From: Rickettsiales bacterium
Lineage (GTDB): Bacteria; Pseudomonadota; Alphaproteobacteria; Rs-D84
Length of the DNA stretch: 35,639 nt
Assembly (NCBI GenBank): GCA_031266915.1
Contig: JAISAB010000011.1
Location: 1-35,639, forward strand
Direction: 5' to 3'
Below, in pieces: positions 7,016 through 14,407 of this stretch. The translations under genes and the position numbers were made by a program. Within the stretch, counting starts at the first letter, position 1, and each line of letters opens with the position of its first letter. The notes beneath the pieces were generated by a model. The model was given only the letters and a program-made list of their open reading frames with translations. It made no database searches and was not told the origin of the DNA.

Positions 7016-7714
7016 ATGTTTTTCAAACGGAAGAAAAAATCAACCGCCCCCGGGCATGTGGCGTTTATCTGCGACGGAAACCGACGCTGGGCGCGGCGGC
7101 TCGGTATGCCAGCATCGTACGGTCATGAAAAAGGCGCCGATATTGTCGATGCGGCGGCCGAATATTTAATTGAACACGGCGTCACGACCGTCAGTTTTTT
7201 TCTTTTCTCGATTGAAAATTGGGGCCGCGATAAAAAAGAAGTAAAGTTCCTGATGGACTTTATGTCGCGCGAAATGCCAAAGCATGTAAAGCGCGCCGAT
7301 GAAAAAAACATCCGCGTGCGGTTCGTCGGCCGCCGCGACCACTTGTCGCCGGCCATTGTCGAAATGTGCGACAGGCTGGAACGCGACACATGCGAAAACA
7401 CGGCGGGCACGATTGTGTTCGCGCTGGACTTCGGCGGCCAGGACGAGATTGTCCGCGCGGCCAACGCGGCAATTGCGGCAGGCGAACCAGTCGACGCTGA
7501 AACGTTCGAGGCCTTGATGGACACCGGCGAATTCCTGCCGATTGATTTGCTGGTTCGGACCAGCGGCGAACAGCGAGTGTCCAATTTCATGCTGTGGAAA
7601 CTGGCCTATGCGGAATTGATGTTTTATCCAAAGGACTGGCCGGCGCTGCGTGCGCGCGACTTTGCCAGAATGCTGGATGAATTCGACAAGCGCCAGCGAA
7701 GATACGGAAAATAA
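7016..7714 (+). CDS. uppS: Undecaprenyl diphosphate synthase
   Basis: This cis-prenyltransferase extends farnesyl diphosphate with IPP to the C55 carrier lipid used for peptidoglycan and surface glycans. It has 232 residues. Motif I is HVAFICDGNRRWARR (residues 14-28) with the essential Asp at 20. FSIENW follows, and the C-terminal signature LLVRTSGEQRVSNFMLW with LAYAELMF is intact. The start has an AAGGA site. It is the first gene of the envelope operon; cdsA starts 16 bases after its stop. Confidence 0.96.
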   Translation: MFFKRKKKSTAPGHVAFICDGNRRWARRLGMPASYGHEKGADIVDAAAEYLIEHGVTTVSFFLFSIENWGRDKKEVKFLMDFMSREMPKHVKRADEKNIRVRFVGRRDHLSPAIVEMCDRLERDTCENTAGTIVFALDFGGQDEIVRAANAAIAAGEPVDAETFEALMDTGEFLPIDLLVRTSGEQRVSNFMLWKLAYAELMFYPKDWPALRARDFARMLDEFDKRQRRYGK

Positions 7715-7730
7715 TCAGGGGGGAACGCAC

Positions 7731-8366
7731 ATGACCAATACAACAAAAAGAATCTTGGTGGGCGCCGTTATGGGACTGATTGCCGCCTGTGCGGGCGCGG
7801 CCGAATACTTTGGCATACACGCGGTTCACTGGCTGACCGTCGCGATTGTCGCCCTGATGACGGGCGAGGTCTTGCGGGCGATATATAAATCAAAAATCAA
7901 AAATAAATTTATCTGTTATCTGTGCTCTGTTATCTGTGCTCTGCCGTTGTTGGCGGCGGCGTACGCGGTGGGCGGGCGGCCTTGGATTATCCTGTTGCTG
8001 CTGATGACAATCAGCGCGGCCGACGTCGGCGCGTGGTTTTTCGGCCGGCTGTTGGGCGGCGACAAGATGTGGGAAAAACTGTCCGCGGGCAAAACATGGG
8101 CAGGACAAATTGCAGGCATCCTGTGCGGCACGTTCGCGTCGGTCATGTATGGGCTGCTGGGGACAGACACCTTTTTGCCCCAGCTGTTGTGGATTGGCGT
8201 CAGCATATCGCTGATGTCGCAGTATGGCGATTTGACGGCCAGCTGGATTAAGCGCAAGCTGGGCGTCAAGGACTTTGGCAATATCCTGCCGGGTCACGGC
8301 GGCGTCGCCGACAGATTCGACGGATGGATTTACGTCCTGCCGATTGTTTGGCTGGTGATGCTGTAA
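7731..8366 (+). CDS. cdsA: Phosphatidate cytidylyltransferase
   Basis: CdsA makes CDP-diacylglycerol, the precursor of bacterial phospholipids, in the inner membrane. At 211 residues it is shorter than the usual 260-290, with an abbreviated N-terminal membrane part. The diagnostic C-terminal signature is complete: WIKRKLGVKDFGN, then PGHGG and DRFDG (about residues 176-203), which carry the metal-binding acidic residues. I start at ATG 7731, behind GGGGGGAA. The segment SKIKNKFICYLCSVICAL (about residues 53-70) is encoded by a 15-bp direct repeat and AAATCA-type repeats (7888-7945), so one membrane stretch seems to derive from repeat DNA. Confidence 0.92.
   Translation: MTNTTKRILVGAVMGLIAACAGAAEYFGIHAVHWLTVAIVALMTGEVLRAIYKSKIKNKFICYLCSVICALPLLAAAYAVGGRPWIILLLLMTISAADVGAWFFGRLLGGDKMWEKLSAGKTWAGQIAGILCGTFASVMYGLLGTDTFLPQLLWIGVSISLMSQYGDLTASWIKRKLGVKDFGNILPGHGGVADRFDGWIYVLPIVWLVML
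7888..7945 (+). repeat. Short direct repeats inside cdsA
   Basis: 'aaatcaaaaatcaaaaataaa' is followed by two copies of the 15-mer 'ctgttatctgtgctc'. The unit length is a multiple of three, so the frame is kept, and it encodes the hydrophobic ICYLCSVICAL. Confidence 0.8.
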
Positions 8367-8390
8367 AGATAAGATAAAAAGGGAAAAAGT

Positions 8391-9443
8391 ATGGAAACAT
8401 TATTGACAATTGTCGCATTATTGGTCGTTTTGGGCGTGGTGGTTTTTGTGCACGAATTGGGACATTTTTGGGCGGCGCGCTGGGCGCGCGTGCGCGTCAA
8501 CGTGTTTTCAATCGGATTCGGGCCGGCGCTGGTGAAATGGACGGACAGGCGCGGCACGGTGTGGAAAATATCCGCGCTGCCGCTGGGCGGATACGTTTCC
8601 ATATACGGCCAGGAAGACATGTTCGACCGCAAGAAATACGCCGGCATGACGCCCGCGAAGAAAAAGGGCCATTATTTGTCCGCGCCAGCCTGGAAACAGT
8701 TTATTATTATCGCCGCCGGCGTCGCGATGAACTTTGTTCTGGCGTGGGGCATTTATTCCACGATGTTCGCGTTCAAGCCGAAAACAGTCCAGCTGCCGAT
8801 TATCGGACAAGTTGTCCAGGAAACGCCCGCGTTCCGGGCCGGCGTCCAGGCCGGCGACATCATTGTGCGCGTGGACCAGGCGAAAATCACAAACTGGGGC
8901 GAATTGATTATCGCCAAGGAATTGGCCGCCAACCGCGACGCGAACGTGTTGCTGGCGCGCGGCGACAGATTGGTCCAAATCAAATTGACGCCGGCCGAAA
9001 AATGGGGTCTGATTGCGGACGGGTCGAAGACAGAGCTTCGCAAAAAAGGAATCATCGGCGCGATGTATTCGGGACTGCGCGAGACATATGTCCAATCGAA
9101 AACGCTGTTGGTCGTGCTGAAGCAAATCGTGACGGGCGAGCGCTCGTCGAAACAATTGGGCTCGTTCATCACAATTGCCGAGGTTTCAGGCAAAGCAATG
9201 GCCATGGGATTCTTCGCGCTGCTGTCTATCATCGCGCTGCTGTCCGTGAATTTGGCGGTTATCAATCTGCTGCCGCTGCCGGTGCTGGACGGTGGGTATT
9301 TGATGATACTTATCATAGAGGCCATCATTCGCCGCAAGCTGGGTGGCAAAGGCATGGAGATTGCCATAATCTGCGGCTGGATTTTAATTATGGGACTGTT
9401 CGCGCTGACCATGTGGAACGACATCGCCAGGCTGCTCGCTTAA
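8391..9443 (+). CDS. rseP: RseP-family site-2 intramembrane metalloprotease
   Basis: The protein has 350 residues. The zinc motif HELGH (21-25) lies in the first membrane helix, and the second motif NLLPLPVLDGG (292-302) in the last part carries the third metal ligand. One PDZ-like domain occupies about residues 120-190 (FRAGVQAGDIIVRVD). The enzyme cuts transmembrane anchors, for example anti-sigma factors or remnant signal peptides, after a first periplasmic cut. E. coli RseP has two PDZ domains and about 450 residues; the one-PDZ form here is frequent in other phyla. The gene sits between cdsA and bamA as in many proteobacteria, but dxr, often between cdsA and rseP, is absent. The gap of 24 bases carries an AAGGGAAA ribosome site. 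Confidence 0.95.
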   Translation: METLLTIVALLVVLGVVVFVHELGHFWAARWARVRVNVFSIGFGPALVKWTDRRGTVWKISALPLGGYVSIYGQEDMFDRKKYAGMTPAKKKGHYLSAPAWKQFIIIAAGVAMNFVLAWGIYSTMFAFKPKTVQLPIIGQVVQETPAFRAGVQAGDIIVRVDQAKITNWGELIIAKELAANRDANVLLARGDRLVQIKLTPAEKWGLIADGSKTELRKKGIIGAMYSGLRETYVQSKTLLVVLKQIVTGERSSKQLGSFITIAEVSGKAMAMGFFALLSIIALLSVNLAVINLLPLPVLDGGYLMILIIEAIIRRKLGGKGMEIAIICGWILIMGLFALTMWNDIARLLA

Positions 9444-9475
9444 AGAATAAAGAGTAAAGAATAGAGAATAAATAT
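9444..9475 (+). repeat. AGAATAA heptad repeats before bamA
   Basis: 'aagaataaagagtaaagaatagagaataaata' is a degenerate 7-bp repeat filling the rseP-bamA gap. It is complementary in type to the TTTATTC repeat inside the bamA signal sequence at about 9511-9540. Confidence 0.75.
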
Positions 9476-11773
9476 ATGAGAAGTTTTATAATGAAATCGT
9501 TTTCTAGACCTTTATTCTTTATTCTTTATTCTTTATTCATTTGCACCGCGTCTGCGGCGACGGTGTCGCGCATTGACATCACTGGAAACCAGCGCATGGA
9601 CGCGGAATCGGTGCGCATTCTGGCCGATGTGAAAGTCGGCGACAATCTGACATCCGAAGACGTCAACCAGGTCGCGAAACGCCTGCAGACATCCGGATAC
9701 TTTTCCAAGGTGAATGTCAAGCTGAACGATGGCGCGCTGCTGGTCGCGCTGTCCGAGGCGCCGACGGTCGCCGCCGTAACCGTCGAGGGCAACGACGACA
9801 TATCGACCGAGGATTTGAAAAAGGAAATCCGCCTGGCGGAACGCGCGTCGTACGACGAATCCGTCATCGGCGGCGACGTGCAGCGAATGCTGGTCCTGTA
9901 TCAGCGCAAGGGCTTTTTCGGAACAAAAATCGAACCGAAAAAAATCACTCTGCCAGATAATCGCGTGAACGTCGTCTATGAAATCAAAGAAGGTCACCCG
10001 ACATACATCAGCCGCATTCGATTTTCAGGCAACAAAGTATTCAACGCGCGCACCCTGCGCGGCGAAATTTTATCCCAAGAACACGCCTGGTGGAAATTCA
10101 TGACGCAATTCGACGTGTTCGACGAAGACCGCATTCAATACGACCAGCAGATGCTGCGCCAGTTCTATCTGCGCAACGGTTACGTCGATTTCCAGGTCCG
10201 GGACGCGACCGGCGTCTTTACCACGGACAGGCAATATTATTCCGTGAACTTTACCGTGGACGAGGGCGAAAAATACTGCATCGGAAAATTGTCGGTCAAG
10301 AATCCCTTTGACGATATTCCCGACCAGGAATTGATGCGGGCGCTGACTGTCGCGACCGGCGATGTCTATAACGTGGACCAGGTCGAGGAAACCGTCGCGA
10401 CCCTGCGCGGCGTTATCGCGGGCCATGGATACGCTTTTATTAATGTCGAGCCCACACCTAAGAAAAACGACGCGAACCGGACAATCGATTTGGAATTCAT
10501 CATCGCCAAGACGAACCGCGTTTATCTGAACAGCATAAATATCCTGGGCAACGTCCGCACATTCGACGGCGTTATCGAACAATTGCTGCCGATGCGCGCG
10601 GGCGACCCATTCAGCCTGCAGACGATAGAGGAAGGCCGCCAAAGATTGATGCGCACCCGTTATTTCAAGGACGTTCAGATGATTCCGACGCGCGTCACGG
10701 GCGAAAACCTGATGAATTTGGACGTCAAACTGGAAGAACAGCCCACCGGCGAATTGTCCGGCGGCATAGGCTGGTCCAACATCAACGGATTCATGGTTGA
10801 TGCGGGCATTACCGAAACGAACTTTATGGGCCGCGGCCAGACTGTCCAGCTAAAGGGTTCGGTCGCCCAGTACCAGAAACAGGCCTTGTTGGGCTTTACC
10901 GAACCGTATCTGTGGGACCGCGCGCTGTCCGGCGGATTCGATATTTCATACGCGATGTACGACTATTCGTCCCTGGGCAGCTTCGGATATGACCGCGATT
11001 CCCTGATGGTGGCGGGGCGCTTGGGCTGGAAATTGACGGACCACTGGAGCCAGACCCTGCGCCTGTCGGCGTCGTTCGACCAGAACTATGATTTGCACAG
11101 TTCCGGATGGCGGGCCGCGAACCTGTACACGCTGGGCACGAATGTGCGCTATCATAATCTGAATACTAATTTTGCCCAGAACACGCATACCGGCGTCGTC
11201 GCGAATTTGGGATTGTCCTATACGGGATTCGGCAGCACGGAAACGTTCATGCGCTATAACGCGGATATAATCGGATTGGTAAATTTCCTGGATGACAGAT
11301 GGCAGCTGAAATCAACCCTGGAATTCGGAATGGTGCAGCCGCTGGAAGACGATTATATCTCGCGCGTTTACCGTTACTTTTTGGGCGGCGAATCCCTGCG
11401 CGGGTTCGACGTCGCGGGCGTCGGTTCGCGCAACTGGGCGTACCGCAACTATTCCTTGGGCGGCATGTGGAAACTGAACGGTTCCACGCAGTTGAATTTC
11501 CCCATCTTTATCCCGGACGAATATCCGATAAAGGGATTTGTTTTCGCGGACTATGGCGTTTTGGGCAAACCGCCGAAAGATGAATACACATACTGTTACG
11601 GCGCGGACTGCAGGGATAACCTGGTTGACCAGGATTTGCGCACGTCGGTCGGTGTCGGCATTTATTGGAACACGCCTATGGGCCCGATGAATTTCAGCTG
11701 GGGCTGGCCTTTGAAGGCAAACAAATACGACCGCGAGCGCAAATTCCTGCTGTCGTTCGAAACACAGTTCTGA
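9476..11773 (+). CDS. bamA: Outer membrane protein assembly factor BamA
   Basis: BamA folds and inserts outer-membrane beta barrels. The 765-residue protein starts with a signal peptide cut near ASAA (about residue 27). Five POTRA domains follow to about residue 350 (first ones starting SRIDITGNQRMDAESV and AAVTVEGNDDISTEDL). The C-terminal barrel contains the lid motif LRGFDVAG (VRGF/Y type, about residue 642) and ends in the beta signal FETQF. The start may be 9476 or the second ATG at 9491 (MKSFSRP); neither has a strong ribosome site. The hydrophobic core LFFILYSLFI is encoded by the heptad repeat TTTATTC. Downstream, the usual lpxD, fabZ and lpxA are missing, so lipid A genes are elsewhere or absent. 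Confidence 0.96.
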   Translation: MRSFIMKSFSRPLFFILYSLFICTASAATVSRIDITGNQRMDAESVRILADVKVGDNLTSEDVNQVAKRLQTSGYFSKVNVKLNDGALLVALSEAPTVAAVTVEGNDDISTEDLKKEIRLAERASYDESVIGGDVQRMLVLYQRKGFFGTKIEPKKITLPDNRVNVVYEIKEGHPTYISRIRFSGNKVFNARTLRGEILSQEHAWWKFMTQFDVFDEDRIQYDQQMLRQFYLRNGYVDFQVRDATGVFTTDRQYYSVNFTVDEGEKYCIGKLSVKNPFDDIPDQELMRALTVATGDVYNVDQVEETVATLRGVIAGHGYAFINVEPTPKKNDANRTIDLEFIIAKTNRVYLNSINILGNVRTFDGVIEQLLPMRAGDPFSLQTIEEGRQRLMRTRYFKDVQMIPTRVTGENLMNLDVKLEEQPTGELSGGIGWSNINGFMVDAGITETNFMGRGQTVQLKGSVAQYQKQALLGFTEPYLWDRALSGGFDISYAMYDYSSLGSFGYDRDSLMVAGRLGWKLTDHWSQTLRLSASFDQNYDLHSSGWRAANLYTLGTNVRYHNLNTNFAQNTHTGVVANLGLSYTGFGSTETFMRYNADIIGLVNFLDDRWQLKSTLEFGMVQPLEDDYISRVYRYFLGGESLRGFDVAGVGSRNWAYRNYSLGGMWKLNGSTQLNFPIFIPDEYPIKGFVFADYGVLGKPPKDEYTYCYGADCRDNLVDQDLRTSVGVGIYWNTPMGPMNFSWGWPLKANKYDRERKFLLSFETQF
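9511..9540 (+). repeat. TTTATTC heptad repeat coding for the BamA signal core
   Basis: There are four near-perfect tandem copies of TTTATTC. Because 7 is not a multiple of 3, all three frames give the same periodic peptide (F-I-L-Y-S-L-F), which is hydrophobic and stop-free. Confidence 0.85.
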
Positions 11774-11962
11774 TTTATGATTTCGGATTTCTGATTGCTG
11801 ATTTGGTGCGAAAAATCGAAAACCGAGCACATCGCACAGGACCCGCCAGGCGCAACTTCTTTCCACTGGATTGCAGCGGGGCTGCGCCCCCCGCAATGAC
11901 AACTTTAAGATTTGCAATAACAACCCGTCTGATAACTTATTATTTTCCGCATAATTTTATGC
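11774..11962. repeat. Repeat-bearing spacer after bamA
   Basis: It starts with 'gatttatgatttcggatttctgattgctgattt' (7-8 bp quasi-tandem units, 11771-11805). It then holds a palindromic 'ggattgcagcggggctgcgccccccgcaatgac' (about 11868-11900) related to the 3751 element. This palindrome may terminate the bamA operon. I see no gene. Confidence 0.6.
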
Positions 11963-11991
11963 TTGACTAGTGTTGGTTTTGTTCTTAGAAT
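11963..11991 (+). promoter_or_regulatory. Promoter of leader RNA 1
   Basis: TTGACT (11963-11968), 17 bases, TAGAAT (11986-11991), with a start near 11998, just before the first conserved hairpin. Confidence 0.7.
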
Positions 11992-11997
11992 CTGCAA

Positions 11998-12284
11998 TGA
12001 ATCCAAAGGGATTTGGGTTCGGGGCCTTCAAAAAGCCCACGTTAAAGCAATGCGAATCTTCGTGTTGTTATCCGCCTGATGGAACTGCGGCGCGGAAAGC
12101 GCCTTTTGTTTTATCGGGAACACCCCGCTTTTAGGCCGGGGAGCCGCCGGTTATACAACAGTCCGGGCACTGCTTGCGGTGCTGGACAAAGACCGGCGGG
12201 GTCATACTTTAACGTGATTTTTTGAACTCCCCGACCGCCAAATTCTTTTGGCGGTTTCTTTTTGCACAAAACGGGGGCTTTGCA
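11998..12284 (+). ncRNA. Structured 5' leader RNA, copy 1 (candidate riboswitch-like element)
   Basis: Hairpins in order: GAATCC/GGGTTC (11999-12004 with 12015-12020), then GGGC-CTTCAAAAA-GCCC (12022-12038). Later come CCCCG/CGGGG (about 12123-12141) and a P1 helix CCGCCGGT/ACCGGCGG (12144-12151 with 12192-12199). A pseudoknot pairs loop TTCAAAAA (12027-12034) with TTTTTGAA (12219-12226). The anti-SD strand CCCCG (12229-12233) can pair either with CGGGG at 12197-12201, partly inside P1, or with CGGGG of the ribosome site (12272-12276). Between them is a terminator-like hairpin, ACCGCCAAA/TTTGGCGGT (12234-12255). Copy 2 (17483-17765) keeps all these elements with compensatory changes. The ligand or signal is unknown. 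Confidence 0.8.
12234..12263 (+). terminator. Terminator-like hairpin inside leader 1
   Basis: A perfect 9-bp stem with a 4-base loop is followed by a U-rich stretch (TTTCTTTTTG). It lies between the anti-SD strand and the ribosome site of the 12285 gene, so it could act as a transcriptional attenuator. Confidence 0.75.
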
Positions 12285-12995
12285 ATGAGTTTAAGATTTA
12301 TGAATTTAAAGAATGTGATTCCGGCGGTGATAATCGCGGTAATTTGCGCGGGCGTTCCCGGGCCGTCTTTCGGAGATAATTGGTCGCCGTTTACAACGCT
12401 TTGCGGCGGACAATTAGTCCACAATGGCTCGGGCAGTTGTTATTCATGTGGAACAAATGTTTGCTCATCGTGTTCCAGCGCTTCAGCGAATTGTACCAGC
12501 TGCACTACTACCAATTCAGGCGGCAGCATGGGCGTCAGCTTATATTATTATTTCACATGTCAAAACGGCTTCTGGAGTCCTGTTGACAATAGCGCGTCAG
12601 GATCTTCATCCTGCAGTGGGACGGAAACTTGCGATTGCAATCTCTACGACCCCGACGACGACAGCGTAAGCGGTTATGGAACCGGCACGGTTTCGAAAAC
12701 AGGCACTTTGCCGAACTGCAGTTTCGATTGCTCTACAGTCCAAACATGCAAATGGAATAGTTGCATCAGCGGATATTACCCTTACGGAGCCAGTTCTTAT
12801 ATGCCCGAGGGTTGCAAGAAATGCCCGAATTATTCGACCGACTGGACGTCGAACGGCGGCACAGTGAAAAGCGAATATAGTCATAACAACGGTTATTACA
12901 TCGGCATAGCTTCCTGCTATGTCAGTGGAAATTTCTCAGACACGACCGGGAATTTCACGATAAGCGGAACCAGCTGCACTTATTCTTCCAATTAA
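12285..12995 (+). CDS. Secreted cysteine-rich protein A, 236 residues
   Basis: I start at ATG 12285, seven bases after GGGGG. The N-terminus MSLRFMNLKNVIPAVIIAVI with cleavage near PSFG-D is a Sec signal peptide. The mature part is rich in Cys, Ser, Thr and Tyr, with many CxxC or near-CxxC pairs (CSSCSSASANCTSC, CKKCP). It ends in a module GNFSDTTGNFTISGTSC that resembles GTYTDDTGTYDLSGTC of the 17766 product, as does a shared GYY...C..CP block. It is probably an exported, disulphide-bonded surface or extracellular protein; function unknown. Expression is likely controlled by the structured leader upstream. A long hairpin follows the stop. Confidence 0.82.
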   Translation: MSLRFMNLKNVIPAVIIAVICAGVPGPSFGDNWSPFTTLCGGQLVHNGSGSCYSCGTNVCSSCSSASANCTSCTTTNSGGSMGVSLYYYFTCQNGFWSPVDNSASGSSSCSGTETCDCNLYDPDDDSVSGYGTGTVSKTGTLPNCSFDCSTVQTCKWNSCISGYYPYGASSYMPEGCKKCPNYSTDWTSNGGTVKSEYSHNNGYYIGIASCYVSGNFSDTTGNFTISGTSCTYSSN

Positions 12996-13026
12996 AAAAC
13001 CATGCAAGCTTTCGGGACGGGACAAT

Positions 13027-13050
13027 TCGGGCGAATGCAATTCGCCCCCA
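13027..13050. terminator. Convergent terminator hairpin
   Basis: GGGCGAAT-gca-ATTCGCCC (13029-13047) lies between the convergent genes ending at 12995 and 13062. It can stop transcription from both sides, though a strong U run is missing. Confidence 0.55.
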
Positions 13051-13061
13051 CAATTTATCCG

Positions 13062-14078
13062 TTAACAGCGCACCTTGTCTTTCATGCCGTATATGACTTC
13101 GCACATGATGTTCGCATATTCCGCGCGCTTGTTTTCAAAGTAATGATCCGCGCCAGAGACAAAAAAAGTTTTGTAAACGTCCGGTTTTATTTGTTCCAAT
13201 TTGCTGAACATCGCCTTGTTTATGATTTGGTTTTCCTGCTTGTCTTTACCGCCCATGACGATAGTTTTCTTCTTTTGGCCCAGTTTTTCCGACACCTTGC
13301 TGATAAAGCCCTCGTTCCCGGCAAAAATATCTATGTCCGGCTGCCTGATTGCCTTAATCACGTTCCTGACGAACAGGTTGTAATCGGAAAACGCGCCCAG
13401 CCATTCGGGCGGCAGCTGGGCGTCTATGTCGAAATATGCCGCGCAGGCCGGTATGTTGCACTGATTGTCCAGGATGATTCTTACTTCGGAATTCTGCCTG
13501 GCTGAAAAGTTTTTCCACAATCCGCCGGACGGGTCGCGCGACATCACCACGGCCTTTCGTTCGTGAAGGCCCGGCGCCGTCATCAAATAAGGCTGGATGC
13601 AGACGTATTCGTCGCCGGCCCGCCTGACCAGATGCGAATCATTATTCAAATCGTTTCGCGCGCGGGTGGCCAGCGAGTGCAACAGCACGGCGTGATAGAC
13701 CGAATTGGCCAGTCTCTTTTTAACGAATTGTGATTTTATCGCGTGAAATATGGCCATGCGCAAATCGACCAGTTTCATATTCGCCAGAATTTTTGCGGAA
13801 CCATCCGTCGCGGACAGCGGAACACATTCAATCGCCATAATATCAAAGCCATGGTCTTGGGCGATTGCCAAAGCCTCGCGCAGACAGTGCTCGACGGGGC
13901 TGCCGCCATAGCCGTGGTCGGCCTCGAAAATACGGGATTTGCTTTTTTCCTGTTTCGACGGGCTGTAGAATACGTTCGCGATATGGGTGTCGTGCGCGCA
14001 AACCTGAAAGCATTCACGAAAGTATTTTTCAGAAATATTGGAATTTGTGTTTCCCGGATCCGGGTCGTTGTCTGACAT
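13062..14078 (-). CDS. Unknown protein, 338 residues, possible alpha/beta-hydrolase relative
   Basis: A longer frame reaches 14195, but a minus-strand promoter (TTGACA at 14143-14138, 16 bases, TAGAAT at 14121-14116) lies inside that extension. I therefore start at ATG 14078 (MSDNDPDPGN). The protein has no signal peptide. The second half resembles the end of alpha/beta hydrolases: a strand plus acid (DIDIFAGNEG), a KTIVMGGKDKQENQ segment and VSGADHYFENKRAE, similar to the GADHFF histidine loop. A nucleophile elbow GxSxG is not obvious, so enzyme activity is uncertain. It is divergent from the VirB8-like operon and shares its upstream region. Confidence 0.7.
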   Translation of the reverse strand: MSDNDPDPGNTNSNISEKYFRECFQVCAHDTHIANVFYSPSKQEKSKSRIFEADHGYGGSPVEHCLREALAIAQDHGFDIMAIECVPLSATDGSAKILANMKLVDLRMAIFHAIKSQFVKKRLANSVYHAVLLHSLATRARNDLNNDSHLVRRAGDEYVCIQPYLMTAPGLHERKAVVMSRDPSGGLWKNFSARQNSEVRIILDNQCNIPACAAYFDIDAQLPPEWLGAFSDYNLFVRNVIKAIRQPDIDIFAGNEGFISKVSEKLGQKKKTIVMGGKDKQENQIINKAMFSKLEQIKPDVYKTFFVSGADHYFENKRAEYANIMCEVIYGMKDKVRC

Positions 14079-14115
14079 TTTGCTTTTAATCTCTTTTGTT
14101 TTGTCCGAGCAGTTT

Positions 14116-14143
14116 ATTCTATCCTTTTTTAAAAGATTGTCAA
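14116..14143 (-). promoter_or_regulatory. Promoter of the 13062-14078 gene
   Basis: Minus strand TTGACA (14143-14138), 16 bases, TAGAAT (14121-14116). It is close to consensus and decides the start of the gene. Confidence 0.7.
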
Positions 14144-14155
14144 ATTGTTTTAAAC

Positions 14156-14185
14156 TTGACGCTGCGCCCGGATTTTTTCTATAAT
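14156..14185 (+). promoter_or_regulatory. Promoter of the lipoprotein/VirB8-like operon
   Basis: TTGACG (14156-14161), 18 bases, TATAAT (14180-14185), with the ATG at 14214 behind AAGGAAG. It is back to back with the minus-strand promoter at 14116-14143. Confidence 0.75.
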
Positions 14186-14213
14186 TTCCATGCATAAGGA
14201 AAGGAAGAAAGGG

Positions 14214-14360
14214 ATGAAGAAGATTTTATTGGCTGTTTTTGTCGCCCTGGCGTTGGCCGGGTGCGGTCAGGTCTATGACCGCGAGCCTGTCGGCGTCGGC
14301 TATGACAACGACGAGCTGAAGTTGTCGCCCTGCGCGTGTATCATGGTGTACCAGGCCTAG
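14214..14360 (+). CDS. Small lipoprotein (VirB7-like size and position)
   Basis: This 48-residue peptide starts MKKILLAVFVALALAGC: a short signal with lipobox ALAGC at residues 13-17. The mature part is about 32 residues and ends LSPCACIMVYQA with two further cysteines. Size, lipidation and the place immediately ahead of a VirB8-like gene recall VirB7-type lipoproteins of type IV secretion systems, but such short proteins cannot be assigned by sequence alone. It is the first gene of an operon and has a good AAGGAAGAAAGGG ribosome region. Confidence 0.7.
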   Translation: MKKILLAVFVALALAGCGQVYDREPVGVGYDNDELKLSPCACIMVYQA

Positions 14361-14407
14361 GCCGGCCGCCGGTATCGGCCGACGTCGTTGGGTTTGTGGA
14401 GCAGATT

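Noticed and set aside
12222-12284. In-frame TTG extensions of the secreted protein genes (12222 and 17697) giving peptides such as NSPTAKFFWRF and NLPTANFPWRF
   Set aside because: These frames read through the terminator hairpin of the leader RNA. The ATGs at 12285 and 17766 have proper ribosome sites and begin real signal peptides. The similarity of the two extensions reflects conserved RNA, not protein.
14079-14195. N-terminal extension of the minus-strand gene at 13062 to an ATG at 14195
   Set aside because: A near-consensus minus-strand promoter lies inside it, so transcripts would start downstream of that ATG.
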